From UBA4416 sp943362175 (GTDB taxonomy: Bacteria; Bacteroidota; Bacteroidia; B-17B0; Aurantibacillaceae): a stretch of 64,000 bases of DNA. Numbering within the stretch: the stretch's first letter is position 1; the number at the start of each line of letters is the position of its first letter. The notes beneath the pieces are model-generated. The model saw only the letters and a list, made by a program, of their open reading frames with translations. It was not told the origin of the DNA and made no database searches. Positions 50,754 to 58,927 of this stretch are shown in pieces. Where the stretch lies: assembly GCA_943362175.1 (NCBI GenBank), contig CALRIU020000010.1, positions 123,914 through 187,913 of the forward strand. Reading direction: 5' to 3'. The translations under genes were made by a program, and so were the position numbers.

Positions 50754-51530
50754 ATGACAGATGAACGGTTAGTGGCCTTTGAGCGATTGCTCAATATCAT
50801 GGACGACCTGCGGGCGAAATGCCCCTGGGACCAGAAACAAACGATGGAATCGTTACGTCACCTCACGATAGAGGAAACCTACGAGCTCAGCGACGCTATT
50901 TTAAAGAACGATAAGAACGAGATCAAAAAAGAGATCGGCGATATCCTGCTTCACCTGGTGTTTTATGCCAAGATCGGCAGCGAAACCAATGATTTTACGA
51001 TCACGGATGTCATTAATTCCCTCTGCGAAAAAATGATCTTCCGGCACCCGCACATTTATGGGGAGGTGAAGGTGGATAACGCCGAGCAGGTAACACAAAA
51101 CTGGGAGAAGCTGAAGCAGAAGGAAGGTAACAAGGGCACCCTATCGGGTGTACCGAACAGCATGCCCTCCTTACTGAAAGCGCTGCGCATCCAGGATAAG
51201 GCCCGGGCCGTAGGTTTCGACTGGGATCAGCCGGAGCAGGTGTGGGAAAAGGTGCAGGAAGAGCTAGGGGAGTTTAAGGAGGAAGTGGAGAAGGGCGACA
51301 GGGACAAGCTGGAATCGGAATTCGGTGATGTGCTGTTTTCCCTGATCAATTATGCGCGCTATTTGAAAATAAACCCCGAAGACGCTTTGGAGCGAACGAA
51401 TCAAAAGTTCATTTCCAGGTTCAACTATATGGAGGAGAAAATAAAAGGGCAGGGGAAAAGCCTTGCCGATTCGAGCCTGGAAGAGATGGATGTGTTCTGG
51501 AACGAAGCGAAACAATTTGAAGGGAAGTAA
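50754..51530 (+). CDS. mazG: Nucleoside triphosphate pyrophosphohydrolase
   Basis: 258 residues with two MazG domains. The first has the metal-binding ExxE/ExxD pattern in TIEETYELSDAI and KKEIGDILLHLVFYAKIG; the second in QEELGEFKEEVEKGDRDKLESEFGDVLFSLINYARYL. It hydrolyses (d)NTPs to monophosphates, cleansing damaged nucleotides and affecting ppGpp. Opening motif KCPWDQKQTMESLRHLT is typical. Cytoplasmic, apparently monocistronic. Confidence 0.96.
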   Translation: MTDERLVAFERLLNIMDDLRAKCPWDQKQTMESLRHLTIEETYELSDAILKNDKNEIKKEIGDILLHLVFYAKIGSETNDFTITDVINSLCEKMIFRHPHIYGEVKVDNAEQVTQNWEKLKQKEGNKGTLSGVPNSMPSLLKALRIQDKARAVGFDWDQPEQVWEKVQEELGEFKEEVEKGDRDKLESEFGDVLFSLINYARYLKINPEDALERTNQKFISRFNYMEEKIKGQGKSLADSSLEEMDVFWNEAKQFEGK

Positions 51531-51545
51531 TTCACCACTGTAATG

Positions 51546-51608
51546 GTCATGCTGAACTTGATTCAGCGTCTCCTATTTTATGAGACCCTGAAACGAGTTC
51601 AGGGTGAC
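51546..51608. repeat. Imperfect inverted repeat GTCATGCTGAACT...AGTTCAGGGTGAC
   Basis: About 27-base arms with several mismatches (GTCATGCTGAACTTGATTCAG / CTGAAACGAGTTCAGGGTGAC). This type of dispersed palindrome is common in Bacteroidota intergenic DNA. It lies 23 bases before the TTG start of the next gene. Confidence 0.6.
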
Positions 51609-51631
51609 GACAAAAAGAATAGATATACACC

Positions 51632-52156
51632 TTGTCCATTATTCAAAACATAGCACTGCGGCTCATTTCTAAAAAAGAAGTGCCGAAAAGCCAAAAGCAA
51701 TTCCTGAACTGGAAGCAGGTAAAACGCGTGCTCATCATTGCTTACGATAACCAGCTGGCCGACCTGGTGGAGTTTGTTAACAACTGCAAACGGGATTCCA
51801 TTGAGGTGCTCGTGGCTATTATCTACAATGGCAAAGCGGAGCAGGCTCCGAAGCCGCATTTCGATCATGTGGTGTTGGATAAGAAGCAGTTCAGCTTCCT
51901 GGGCTTACCAACTCCCGATTGCCTGCAACAACTCAACGCAAAACCCTGGGATGTGCTCATCAACCTCGGGAATGCCCGGCAGATCAAAGCGCTGGCAGTG
52001 AGTAAGCTGGTGCCTGCCATCTGTAAGATCAGCAGCTTCCAGGATATGATCTTCGATCTCAGCATTGATAGCGATCAAACCCTTCATTGTTCAGACTATC
52101 TGAAACAGGTGGTGGTATATCTGAATATGATCAAAAATAAAAACCAGGATCTTTAA
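51632..52156 (+). CDS. DUF6913-like hypothetical protein upstream of dapA
   Basis: 174 residues, soluble, TTG start at 51632. Contains KRVLIIAYDNQLADLVEFVNN and WDVLINLGNARQIKALAVSKLVPAICKI, a compact alpha/beta pattern. A protein of this kind is frequently encoded just before dapA in Bacteroidota. Function unknown. The 192 bases to dapA are without a gene and hold the dapA promoter box. Confidence 0.75.
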   Translation: MSIIQNIALRLISKKEVPKSQKQFLNWKQVKRVLIIAYDNQLADLVEFVNNCKRDSIEVLVAIIYNGKAEQAPKPHFDHVVLDKKQFSFLGLPTPDCLQQLNAKPWDVLINLGNARQIKALAVSKLVPAICKISSFQDMIFDLSIDSDQTLHCSDYLKQVVVYLNMIKNKNQDL

Positions 52157-52336
52157 CCCCCATAGAGCCGGAGACAGATCTTAGCCGCAGATAAACGAAG
52201 AAGACGCAGAGCTCGTAAAGATTGTCAATGCTATAAACCCTCTGCGTTCTCAGCGCAAAATGCTCAGTGCTCTCGGCGATTAACTGTTATCTACGACCAT
52301 TTTTTAACTATTTCCGTTAAGTATTAAAATAATCTA

Positions 52337-52344
52337 TAATTTTG
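52337..52344 (+). promoter_or_regulatory. dapA -7 box TAATTTTG abutting the start
   Basis: Perfect TAnnTTTG ending 4 bases before the dapA ATG; TTTCCGTTAA about 19 bases upstream is a weak -33 region. Confidence 0.5.
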
Positions 52345-52348
52345 AAGT

Positions 52349-53227
52349 ATGAAACAATCTCTCAATTTTACCGGTACCGGTGTGGCCATCGTTACACCAT
52401 TTACAACAAAAGGCGCTGTTGATTTCCCTGCACTGACCAAATTGGTGGAGCACCTCATCAAGGGACGCGTGGAATACATGGTGGTTCTGGGAACCACAGG
52501 AGAATCTGCTACTTTATCCAAAGAAGAAAAGCAAAAGGTGGTGGAGCACATCGTCAAGGTAAATAAAAAACGCCTGCCTTTGGTGCTTGGCGTGGGAGGC
52601 AACAATACGGCAGAAATCATTGAAACCCTGAAGAAAGACGACCTGTCGGCCTTTTCGGCCATCCTTTCCGTATCACCGTATTACAACAAGCCTTCGCAGG
52701 AAGGGATTTACCAGCATTATAAAGCTATTTCCAAGGCGAGCCCCTTGCCAATCATTTTATATAATGTGCCGGGACGCACGTCGTCGAACATCGCCTGGGA
52801 TACGACGATCCGCCTGGCAAACGAATTTAAGAACATCATTGCCATCAAGGAAGCCAGCGGCAACCTGGAGCAATGCATGAAGATCATCAAACACCGCCCC
52901 GATAATTTTCTCATCATCAGCGGCGACGATAACCTCACGCTTCCGATCATTGCCAGCGGCGGTGACGGTGTGATCTCCGTCGTAGCCAATGCCTATCCTG
53001 CCGATTTCAGCGACATGGTGCGCCATGCGCTGGTACACGATCTGAAAACCGCACAAAAGCTGCATTACAAGCTCATGGACATTACCGAGCAATTGTTTGC
53101 CGACGGGAACCCGGGCGGGATCAAATATGTGCTTTCCCAGAAGAAGATCACGGGATCGTCTGTGCGCCTGCCCCTGGTAGAACCGAACGATACGGTGAAA
53201 GCGAAGCTGAAAAAGCTGATGTATTGA
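52349..53227 (+). CDS. dapA: 4-hydroxy-tetrahydrodipicolinate synthase
   Basis: First step of lysine/diaminopimelate synthesis: condenses pyruvate with aspartate semialdehyde. The Schiff-base lysine is Lys167 in IIAIKEASGN, the catalytic Tyr is Tyr138 (IILYNVPGRT), and LGTTGESATL, VSPYYNKPSQEG and ISGDDNLTLP fit. 292 residues, normal length. Cytoplasmic TIM barrel. Confidence 0.97.
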   Translation: MKQSLNFTGTGVAIVTPFTTKGAVDFPALTKLVEHLIKGRVEYMVVLGTTGESATLSKEEKQKVVEHIVKVNKKRLPLVLGVGGNNTAEIIETLKKDDLSAFSAILSVSPYYNKPSQEGIYQHYKAISKASPLPIILYNVPGRTSSNIAWDTTIRLANEFKNIIAIKEASGNLEQCMKIIKHRPDNFLIISGDDNLTLPIIASGGDGVISVVANAYPADFSDMVRHALVHDLKTAQKLHYKLMDITEQLFADGNPGGIKYVLSQKKITGSSVRLPLVEPNDTVKAKLKKLMY

Positions 53228-53231
53228 GTTT

Positions 53232-53919
53232 ATGCGAATCGTATTATTATTGCTGCTGTTAGCCATCAGCAAACCTTTTTTTCGCGGGACTCCTTAAAAT
53301 CCTATGTGGTATTCCGGACAAAACATGTGATCGCCTATCTCGACGACAAAAAGATAGCGCCCTCTTATGATGTTATTTATGTGAAGAAAGGTATGCATCA
53401 TATCAAGGCCTGGGCTCCCGGGTATCATTTATTGGAAGACTCTTTTATGGTTGAGAAAAATAAAACGCTGTATTCAACAAAGCTTCATCATACCGGGCAT
53501 ACAGGTTGTTTGTTGCCAAAAGGTGGCTTAAAGGAATCAGTACGGTAATTCCGGCTTCTCTCACTGTATTGTACGTATTAAGGCTTAATAGCGGATTGGG
53601 TGACAAGTTAAACTTCATGAATAGTATGTCTGATAATAGGATGAAGGCTAAAATGATGTTTGATAGTGATCCTAATAATAGTACTTATTCCAGCAAGTAT
53701 AATCAGTCAATCTTTGCCTATAAAACAGCAAAGCTGGATTACGAATATAACAGAAGAAATGGAATAATTACAGCGTCGGTTCTCGGAGCAGCATCGCTAG
53801 CATACATTATATTTAGCTGTACCTACAAAGTCAGGTTGAAAGAAAAAACCTTATTGTCACGCATTACACCCGGCATAGATCCTTTCAATAATCAAATTTG
53901 CCTGCGCTTGAAATTATAG
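53232..53919 (+). pseudogene. PEGA-like membrane protein gene with two frameshifts
   Basis: ATG 53232 opens MRIVLLLLLLAISKPFF, then hits a stop after a run of seven T (53276-53282). Shifting one base there continues into SRDSLKSYVVFRTKHVIAYLDD, ...VKKGMHHIKAWAPGYHLL, a PEGA-like domain. A second shift near 53500 is needed to reach LFVAKRWLKGISTVIPASL and the C-terminal part with two membrane helices. The three pieces together make one plausible protein of about 228 residues. Mutation, sequencing error or slippage at the T run are all possible. Confidence 0.65.
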
Positions 53920-53932
53920 AAAGTGCTTTTAT

Positions 53933-53967
53933 AAAAAAACCGGCAGTTATTTACTGCCGGTTTTTTT
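53933..53967. terminator. Bidirectional terminator
   Basis: 15-base arms AAAAAAACCGGCAGT / ACTGCCGGTTTTTTT around TATTT, between a plus-strand and a minus-strand gene; T runs on both strands. Confidence 0.85.
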
Positions 53968-54000
53968 GTGATTTTAATTCTGTTATATCAGCAGCTACGG

Positions 54001-54198
54001 TCAGGGTTTTATTTCTTTGGCCTCTTTTTCTTTTGCTGTATCTTTTATTTGTTCCACCAGTTCAGTGGTTACGGGATCACTGTCTTCCCGCTTTTTAATA
54101 GTGACAAGAGGCGTGCCTCCAAGACCGACACCGAGGGTGGCTAATACCAACAGTAATCCAACGCCAAACAGCCTCAGCGCTTTTTTGAATTTTTTCAT
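54001..54198 (-). CDS. Small single-helix membrane protein (65 aa)
   Basis: MKKFKKALRLFGVGLLLVLATLGVGLGG gives one membrane helix after a basic start; the remainder is hydrophilic and charged (KKREDSDPVTTELVEQIKDTAKEKEAKEIKP), probably a cytoplasmic or periplasmic helix. ATG 54198 chosen over the longer frame from 54234. No family recognised. Its 3' end shares the bidirectional terminator. Confidence 0.6.
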   Translation of the reverse strand: MKKFKKALRLFGVGLLLVLATLGVGLGGTPLVTIKKREDSDPVTTELVEQIKDTAKEKEAKEIKP

Positions 54199-54275
54199 GA
54201 TAGGGAATGGGTACGATTGCCTGTAATCAGGCATTTGAATGACTACTAAAGAATTAATGAAAAATGCGTTCGTTC

Positions 54276-54656
54276 TTAGGCATTCAGCTCGTCTTCATCC
54301 GAAGATTCAGGAATGGTTTTGGGTAGGTATTGCAGGAAGGTCTGTGTTTCGGGGATCCTTTGCCTGGATAAGTTTTGCAGCTTTACCAGGATGAGCCTGT
54401 CAAAAAGCCGGGCGCGGTGAGGCTCTATGGCATGATGCCTGACCGGATGAAATAAAGCACGGTAGGCTATTTTAAAGGAAACGTTTTGCGGGCCTAGCTT
54501 TGAAGAGGAGGAAACACATTGCTCGGTTTGTTTCCAATGACTGACGGTGTTCCGGAATTGATCATAAGAAAACGAAAAGGTCGCAAAAAACAGGCTGAGC
54601 GCCAGAATGCACTTTGCCAATGTACCCTTCCATCCTATATTCCGGGAGCTATTCAT
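54276..54656 (-). CDS. Hypothetical protein (126 aa) with N-terminal helix
   Basis: A hydrophobic segment (TLAKCILALSLFFATFSFSY) at about 12-31 may be a signal or anchor; the remainder is basic and His/Arg-rich (FHPVRHHAIEPHRARLFDRLILVKLQNLSRQRIPETQTFLQYLPK). No family recognised. It lies between a terminator upstream and the small membrane protein gene downstream; coding status is moderately sure. Confidence 0.5.
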   Translation of the reverse strand: MNSSRNIGWKGTLAKCILALSLFFATFSFSYDQFRNTVSHWKQTEQCVSSSSKLGPQNVSFKIAYRALFHPVRHHAIEPHRARLFDRLILVKLQNLSRQRIPETQTFLQYLPKTIPESSDEDELNA

Positions 54657-54696
54657 CCACTACAAAAGTAAGCAAATACAAAGCACCATCTGCAAC

Positions 54697-54733
54697 AAAA
54701 AAAACAGGAATATCCGAAGATATTCCTGTTTTA
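54697..54733 (-). terminator. Terminator after the nitrilase-like gene
   Basis: 13-base arms AAAACAGGAATAT / ATATTCCTGTTTT around CCGAAG; eight T follow on the minus strand. Confidence 0.8.
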
Positions 54734-54765
54734 AAAGATTCATAGAGCTCTCTTTGAATGAGTGG

Positions 54766-56202
54766 CTACAGAGGCTCGTAGTAGTGCAGTTCGCCGAGGG
54801 TTCCGGCAAAGCACAGACTCTCGGTAGGCAGGAGGGTAATCACCGGGTTAAAGCTGTCGGTAAGCACATTGTAAGGTTTATCCGGTGGTCCGTTATAGGT
54901 TTTTCCTTTCGGATTATTCAGGCCTAAGGCATTGTTGAAACCGCCCACATTGGAATCGTTGGTGGTAAAGGCCAGCTGGCTGTGCGAGTAATAGGTGTTC
55001 CCGTCGCGCGCCAGCCACTTCGATTGTACCGACTGCGTATACACCCCGCAGGTAATGCCTTTGAACTTCCCGGCGTTGCCGTTCAGGATATAGCTGTTGG
55101 GATCTGTATACACGTAGTAGATCTTATCGCAACCGTCGGCATTGAAAATTATGGAATTTTTAGCGGCTGCCACGCTGTAGTCCAGGATCTGCATGCCTCC
55201 CGAAGGAATGAGCTGCTTGAACAGGGGATAGTTATCGGCCGCTGCACCGTTGGCCATGCTCATATCCACCGTGCGGCGAAGGCGCTGCAAGCGGTGGTCG
55301 AGGCAAATCTCCACGCCGTAATCGGAGAAACCGGCAAAAGGAGGCGTAAAGCGTGCGAAGTTTGAATAGGGGTTGGTTTGCTTATCACCGCTCAGGATGC
55401 TGTAGGAAGGATAGTTGCCGATCCACTCCGTAATCATGCCGTTGGGGGTCACCTTTCCGTTGGCATCGAACATGCCCATGGTGAGATCAACCGTCGACTC
55501 ATACTGCTTTTCATAAACATATACCTTACCATCGGGTATCAGCGTTTTATGGAAGTTGAAAAAAGCTCCCCTGTTCCTTACCGTACAAAACGGATTAGCC
55601 CTGGCCATCAGCATAAAGTTATTGAGGGCATTAAGCTCGCTGTTTTCGGTATGCAGGGCTTTATTACTAAGCCTGCGTTTCCAGGCTGCATGCCCGAATG
55701 CCTTTAAGGATTTGCTGATGCCTTTCGGAAGGAGCGCGTTGAGCTGATCCTGGCGTTCCTTCACCGCCGGTGAGTTCAGCAAGGCATTATAATCAGCCAC
55801 ATTGCTGGTGAGTACAGACCCGATCACAATGTAGTAGTAATTCTCATCGTTAGGAATACAGGCGCCAAGCTGTTTGTGCAATTGCGAGGTAATGTAATCA
55901 AAGGGATAGAGTTGCCCATCCACCTTGATGTTCGGGTAAGGACCCTGCTTGCAGTGAAAAAAGAATTCGGGGATCACAAAGTGGCGGTTATAGGTTTTAT
56001 AGGAGCCCATAGCCTGCTTAAAGCCATTGATGACCAGCTGAATCCGCTGGTCGAGGTCTTTTTTGATCTCTGCGGCCGAGGTGTCGGCATTGACTCCGTC
56101 CCATTGTCCGACTACCCAGGGGCAATCAGGATCGTTGATGATGGTCTTTAAATACGAAGGCCCTGTGTAAAGCGACCATGCGGTAAAATCGAATTGTTCC
56201 AT
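54766..56202 (-). CDS. Divergent nitrilase/C-N hydrolase-like protein
   Basis: 478 residues, no signal peptide. No close family recognised, but the nitrilase order Glu-Lys-Cys is visible: Glu79 in FVIPEFFFHC, Lys219 in FFNFHKTLIPDG, and Cys300 in SDYGVEICLDHRL, which is like the (G)xxICxD nucleophile elbow. Spacings (140 and 81 residues) exceed those of normal nitrilases, implying insertions. If right it would cut a C-N bond in an amide or nitrile. Single gene with its own promoter and terminator. Confidence 0.6.
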   Translation of the reverse strand: MEQFDFTAWSLYTGPSYLKTIINDPDCPWVVGQWDGVNADTSAAEIKKDLDQRIQLVINGFKQAMGSYKTYNRHFVIPEFFFHCKQGPYPNIKVDGQLYPFDYITSQLHKQLGACIPNDENYYYIVIGSVLTSNVADYNALLNSPAVKERQDQLNALLPKGISKSLKAFGHAAWKRRLSNKALHTENSELNALNNFMLMARANPFCTVRNRGAFFNFHKTLIPDGKVYVYEKQYESTVDLTMGMFDANGKVTPNGMITEWIGNYPSYSILSGDKQTNPYSNFARFTPPFAGFSDYGVEICLDHRLQRLRRTVDMSMANGAAADNYPLFKQLIPSGGMQILDYSVAAAKNSIIFNADGCDKIYYVYTDPNSYILNGNAGKFKGITCGVYTQSVQSKWLARDGNTYYSHSQLAFTTNDSNVGGFNNALGLNNPKGKTYNGPPDKPYNVLTDSFNPVITLLPTESLCFAGTLGELHYYEPL

Positions 56203-56253
56203 ACGGTTGATTGGTTTAAGGAGATGAATGAAAACATGTGTGTGTGACTATTG

Positions 56254-56284
56254 CAATGATACGATATGCCAGAACCAGGCGCAA
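56254..56284 (-). promoter_or_regulatory. Promoter of the nitrilase-like gene
   Basis: Minus strand: TTG (56284-56282), 20 bases, then TATCATTG (56261-56254), one base off TAnnTTTG. The palindrome at 56285-56300 touches the -33 box. Confidence 0.42.
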
Positions 56285-56300
56285 CTAAGGATAACCTTAG
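56285..56300. promoter_or_regulatory. Palindrome CTAAGGATAACCTTAG, possible shared operator
   Basis: 6-base arms with a 4-base centre next to the -33 box of the minus-strand gene. Its 12-base half CTAAGGATAACC recurs inverted at 56477-56488. The gap 56203-56607 separates the divergent nitrilase-like and oxygenase-like genes and has no other feature. Confidence 0.45.
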
Positions 56301-56607
56301 GTGGATGGTTTTGGATAGGTAAAAAAGGAGGTGGAAAAGACAGTGAAAATGCCTGTCTGACAGGTGTTTTAAGAGGTATGGTGAAATAGGATGGTTGGGC
56401 CGGTTCCGCTTAAAAACGGTTATTTCTACCCGGTAATTATCCTGAGAATCGCCTTAATTTTGAATGAAAAAACTATGGTTATCCTTAGGTGTTTTTTTCT
56501 TTTTTAGTTTGTAGTATTGCAGAAATCCCGTTCCCTCGAAAAGGTCTTACCGGAAATGAAGTGCGGTAATATGTTTTCCTTATTCAATGATTGTATAATG
56601 TTTGATT

Positions 56608-57357
56608 ATGAAACTGAAAAAATTTCCCGCTGAATTTGAAGACCTTCTGAATAAGAATGGCAAAAAGATTTTAAAGGGCCAGTATGTCGCCGATAATTTT
56701 GGAAAAAAGGGAGGGACTCCCATCGAAGTGGTAAAAGGCGTGATAGATGATGCTGTAGCGGCCGACTGCGTTGCTATTTTGCGTCAGAACTTTCACGGCC
56801 ATTTGAAGAACGTTTCTTCCAGGCTGGATCCGAATGCCATTAAGTCGATGAAGAAAAATTATACAGAAAAGCTGGCGAAGACCCTGAAGATGCAAACGCT
56901 GGAGCTTGGTGTAAAAAAAACAAAGACCAACCAGCTGGCGCACGATTGCGGCCTGATGCAGATGCTGGCTTCCGATTCCCTGAAAGCCTTTGCGGAAGCG
57001 GTAACCGGCGAAACATTCGGCTCGCCCGAAAACAATCAGATCATCTGTTACCGTCATGGCGATTATGTAAGCCCTCACAACGATCACCACCCGGAAAATG
57101 ATAACGTGAAAAACGGCTATTACGATATTCACCTCATGTTCTCCAACGAGTATGTAAAGCACCAGTGGCTGGTATATGAAAAGAATGGATTCCTGAACAG
57201 CACCTATGACATCGCTTCTCCTTCGGCCATTGCTATTTACAAATTACCTTTCTGGCATTATACCACGCCGATGATGGCCAAGGAAGGAAAAGAGAACGAA
57301 GCGCATCGCTGGCTCCTGCTCAGGTCCTTTGAAATGCCCGAGAAAAAGAAGAAATAA
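56608..57357 (+). CDS. 2-oxoglutarate/Fe(II) oxygenase-like protein
   Basis: 249 residues, soluble. The C-terminal half carries an HxD...H...R pattern of the double-stranded beta-helix oxygenases: RHGDYVSPHNDHHPE (HxD), LPFWHYTTPM (distal His) and EAHRWLLLRSF (2OG-binding Arg). The N-terminal part is helical and basic. The substrate is unknown and no family name is certain. ATG 56608 preferred over TTG 56602. A TAATGTTTG sequence 3-4 bases before it could be a degenerate -7 box. Confidence 0.65.
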   Translation: MKLKKFPAEFEDLLNKNGKKILKGQYVADNFGKKGGTPIEVVKGVIDDAVAADCVAILRQNFHGHLKNVSSRLDPNAIKSMKKNYTEKLAKTLKMQTLELGVKKTKTNQLAHDCGLMQMLASDSLKAFAEAVTGETFGSPENNQIICYRHGDYVSPHNDHHPENDNVKNGYYDIHLMFSNEYVKHQWLVYEKNGFLNSTYDIASPSAIAIYKLPFWHYTTPMMAKEGKENEAHRWLLLRSFEMPEKKKK

Positions 57358-57360
57358 GAT

Positions 57361-57402
57361 TTTTTGTTTGTTGTTTTGTTTTGTTTTGTTGTTTTTGTTG
57401 TG
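57361..57402 (+). repeat. TTTTG-rich low-complexity tract
   Basis: Only T and G for 42 bases, with repeated TTTTG units, directly after the oxygenase-like gene and before its terminator. Confidence 0.6.
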
Positions 57403-57406
57403 TATG

Positions 57407-57436
57407 AAAAACTCCCGGTTTTGCCGGGAGTTTTTT
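57407..57436. terminator. Bidirectional terminator
   Basis: AAAAACTCCCGG / CCGGGAGTTTTTT stem with a short loop between two convergent genes. Confidence 0.85.
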
Positions 57437-57477
57437 ATTGGCTCTGTGGGTGTTATGGTCTACCTGAATACTGCCGG

Positions 57478-58446
57478 CTATTTTTTCTCCATATAGTTAA
57501 ACATCCAGTTGATGCCGAACTTGTCCGTGATCTCACCGAAATAGGCGCCAAAGAACATATCCGCCAGGGGCATGCTGATGTTTCCTCCTTCCGAAAGGGC
57601 ATCGAATAATCTTTTTGTCTCCGCCCTGGTTTCGGGCTCCAGGCAAATGTGCATGTTGTTGCCGCGGTTCAAACTCATCCCCATTTCCGTTGGTGCATCG
57701 GTGGCCATGAGCACATGCCCGCCCAGGATAGGCAGCTCCACATGCAAAACCATTTTTTTGATCGCTTCGGCAACCGGCGGGTGACCTGATTCCGCAGGAA
57801 TATCGCCGAAGCGCTGAATGCCTCGCCCGCTAAACTCCGTACCGAATACCGATCTGTAGAAGAGAAAAGCTTCTTCGGTATTGCCCGGAAAATTGAGGTA
57901 AGTGCATACCCTTGCGCCGCTGCCCGTCTTCAGCTCGTTGCGTAGTTCGAACCGGGCGTTCAGATACTGTTCCAGGTTTGCCATCGCATCGGTGAAGCCT
58001 CCTTCGAAGCCCATGTCCATCAGCTTCTGAATATCCGTTTCGCTGGCAAATTTCAGCTCAACAATCACTTTAGTCCCTTGCCCTTCAGCCATAAATACAT
58101 TCTTCCATTCTTTGGTCAAAGTCTCCGGATCAGGAGTTCCATGTTCGTCACAAAACACATCTTTGGCCTCATAGCTTCCGGGAGCCTGTATGTTCCGGAA
58201 ATCCATTCTTACCCAGCGTTTGGCAGCATCGGGCCCAACCATGGCATATAGCCAATGGCCGCCGTTCTTAAATTCCATGGATTTGGTTTCGGCTTTCCAG
58301 GGTTTTGGCGCCCACCATTGGTCGAGCAGCTCCGCCTGTGTCCAGGCCTGCCATACCAGTTCGGGTTCCGCATCGAAGCTGCGGGTAATGCTGATCTTTT
58401 TGTGCCTGAGGTCTTTCACGATCTGTGTGGTCTTGCTATGTGCCAT
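57478..58446 (-). CDS. AHSA1/SRPBCC domain fused to a VOC (PhnB-like) domain
   Basis: 322 residues with two domains usually encoded apart. Residues about 15-165 are an AHSA1-type START fold (KKISITRSFDAEPELVWQAWTQAELLDQWWAPKPW, MGFEGGFTDAMANLEQYL). Residues about 180-320 are a PhnB-like vicinal-oxygen-chelate domain (YLNFPGNTEEAFLFYRSVFG, GGHVLMATDAPTEMG, MFFGAYFGEITDKFGINWMFN). Cytoplasmic; function unknown, likely small-molecule binding. No frameshift at the junction. Confidence 0.88.
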   Translation of the reverse strand: MAHSKTTQIVKDLRHKKISITRSFDAEPELVWQAWTQAELLDQWWAPKPWKAETKSMEFKNGGHWLYAMVGPDAAKRWVRMDFRNIQAPGSYEAKDVFCDEHGTPDPETLTKEWKNVFMAEGQGTKVIVELKFASETDIQKLMDMGFEGGFTDAMANLEQYLNARFELRNELKTGSGARVCTYLNFPGNTEEAFLFYRSVFGTEFSGRGIQRFGDIPAESGHPPVAEAIKKMVLHVELPILGGHVLMATDAPTEMGMSLNRGNNMHICLEPETRAETKRLFDALSEGGNISMPLADMFFGAYFGEITDKFGINWMFNYMEKK

Positions 58447-58581
58447 GTGTCTGAGGGTTAAGAGGGTGATACTGTAACGGATTTATGGAATATGAAACTA
58501 AGTGGTTGCAAATATACATGCAATGTTTCGGTTGCGCAAATTTATTTTACTAAAAAGTGAAAGCGGAAACGGCAGGGCCCG

Positions 58582-58609
58582 CCCCTGTTGGTGTTATCAC
58601 CAACAGGGG
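58582..58609. repeat. REP palindrome, copy 1
   Basis: 12-base arms CCCCTGTTGGTG / CACCAACAGGGG with a TTAT loop, perfect. It begins the first of three tandem units. Confidence 0.85.
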
Positions 58610-58736
58610 GAATGGAGTTTACCACATACTCCTGTCAAAAGGTTCTGGAAAGCGATAAGGATGTTCGAGGTCTTGGTAATGCCTCGCAGATGAATAAAGG
58701 TAATCCGTTTCATATTCACATAAGCCTGCTGTTCTG
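58582..58736 (-). pseudogene. Tail duplicate 1 of the RAYT gene (155-bp unit)
   Basis: Palindrome plus an intact copy of the last 36 codons of the transposase gene (AGLCEYETDYLYSSARHYQDLEHPYRF...), with few substitutions, e.g. Pro for Leu and Ser for Asn near the end. It has no start codon or catalytic residues. Confidence 0.8.
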
Positions 58737-58764
58737 CCCCTGTTGGTGTTATCACCAATAGGGG
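58737..58764. repeat. REP palindrome, copy 2
   Basis: Same palindrome with one changed base in the right arm (CACCAATAGGGG). Confidence 0.8.
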
Positions 58765-58890
58765 GAATGGAGTTTACCACATGTTTCTGTCAAAAGGTTC
58801 TGGAAAGCGATAAGGATGTTCGAGGTCTTGGTAATGCTTCGAAGCTGAATAAAGGTAATCGTTTCATGTTTACATAAGCCTGCTGTTCTG
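58737..58890 (-). pseudogene. Tail duplicate 2 of the RAYT gene (154-bp unit)
   Basis: As unit 1 but one base shorter: a G is missing in the ACGGATTACC stretch, which breaks the frame. More diverged than unit 1, so probably older or not selected. Confidence 0.8.
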
Positions 58891-58918
58891 CCCCTGTTGG
58901 TGTTATCACCAACAGGGG
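58891..58918. repeat. REP palindrome, copy 3 (next to the RAYT stop)
   Basis: Perfect copy of the 12-4-12 palindrome, 10 bases downstream of the transposase stop codon. Confidence 0.85.
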
Positions 58919-58927
58919 GAATGGAGT

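Noticed and set aside
58582..58918. CRISPR-like repeat array
   Set aside because: Units are about 155 bp and carry transposase coding tails with a palindrome; there are no short unique spacers and no cas genes.
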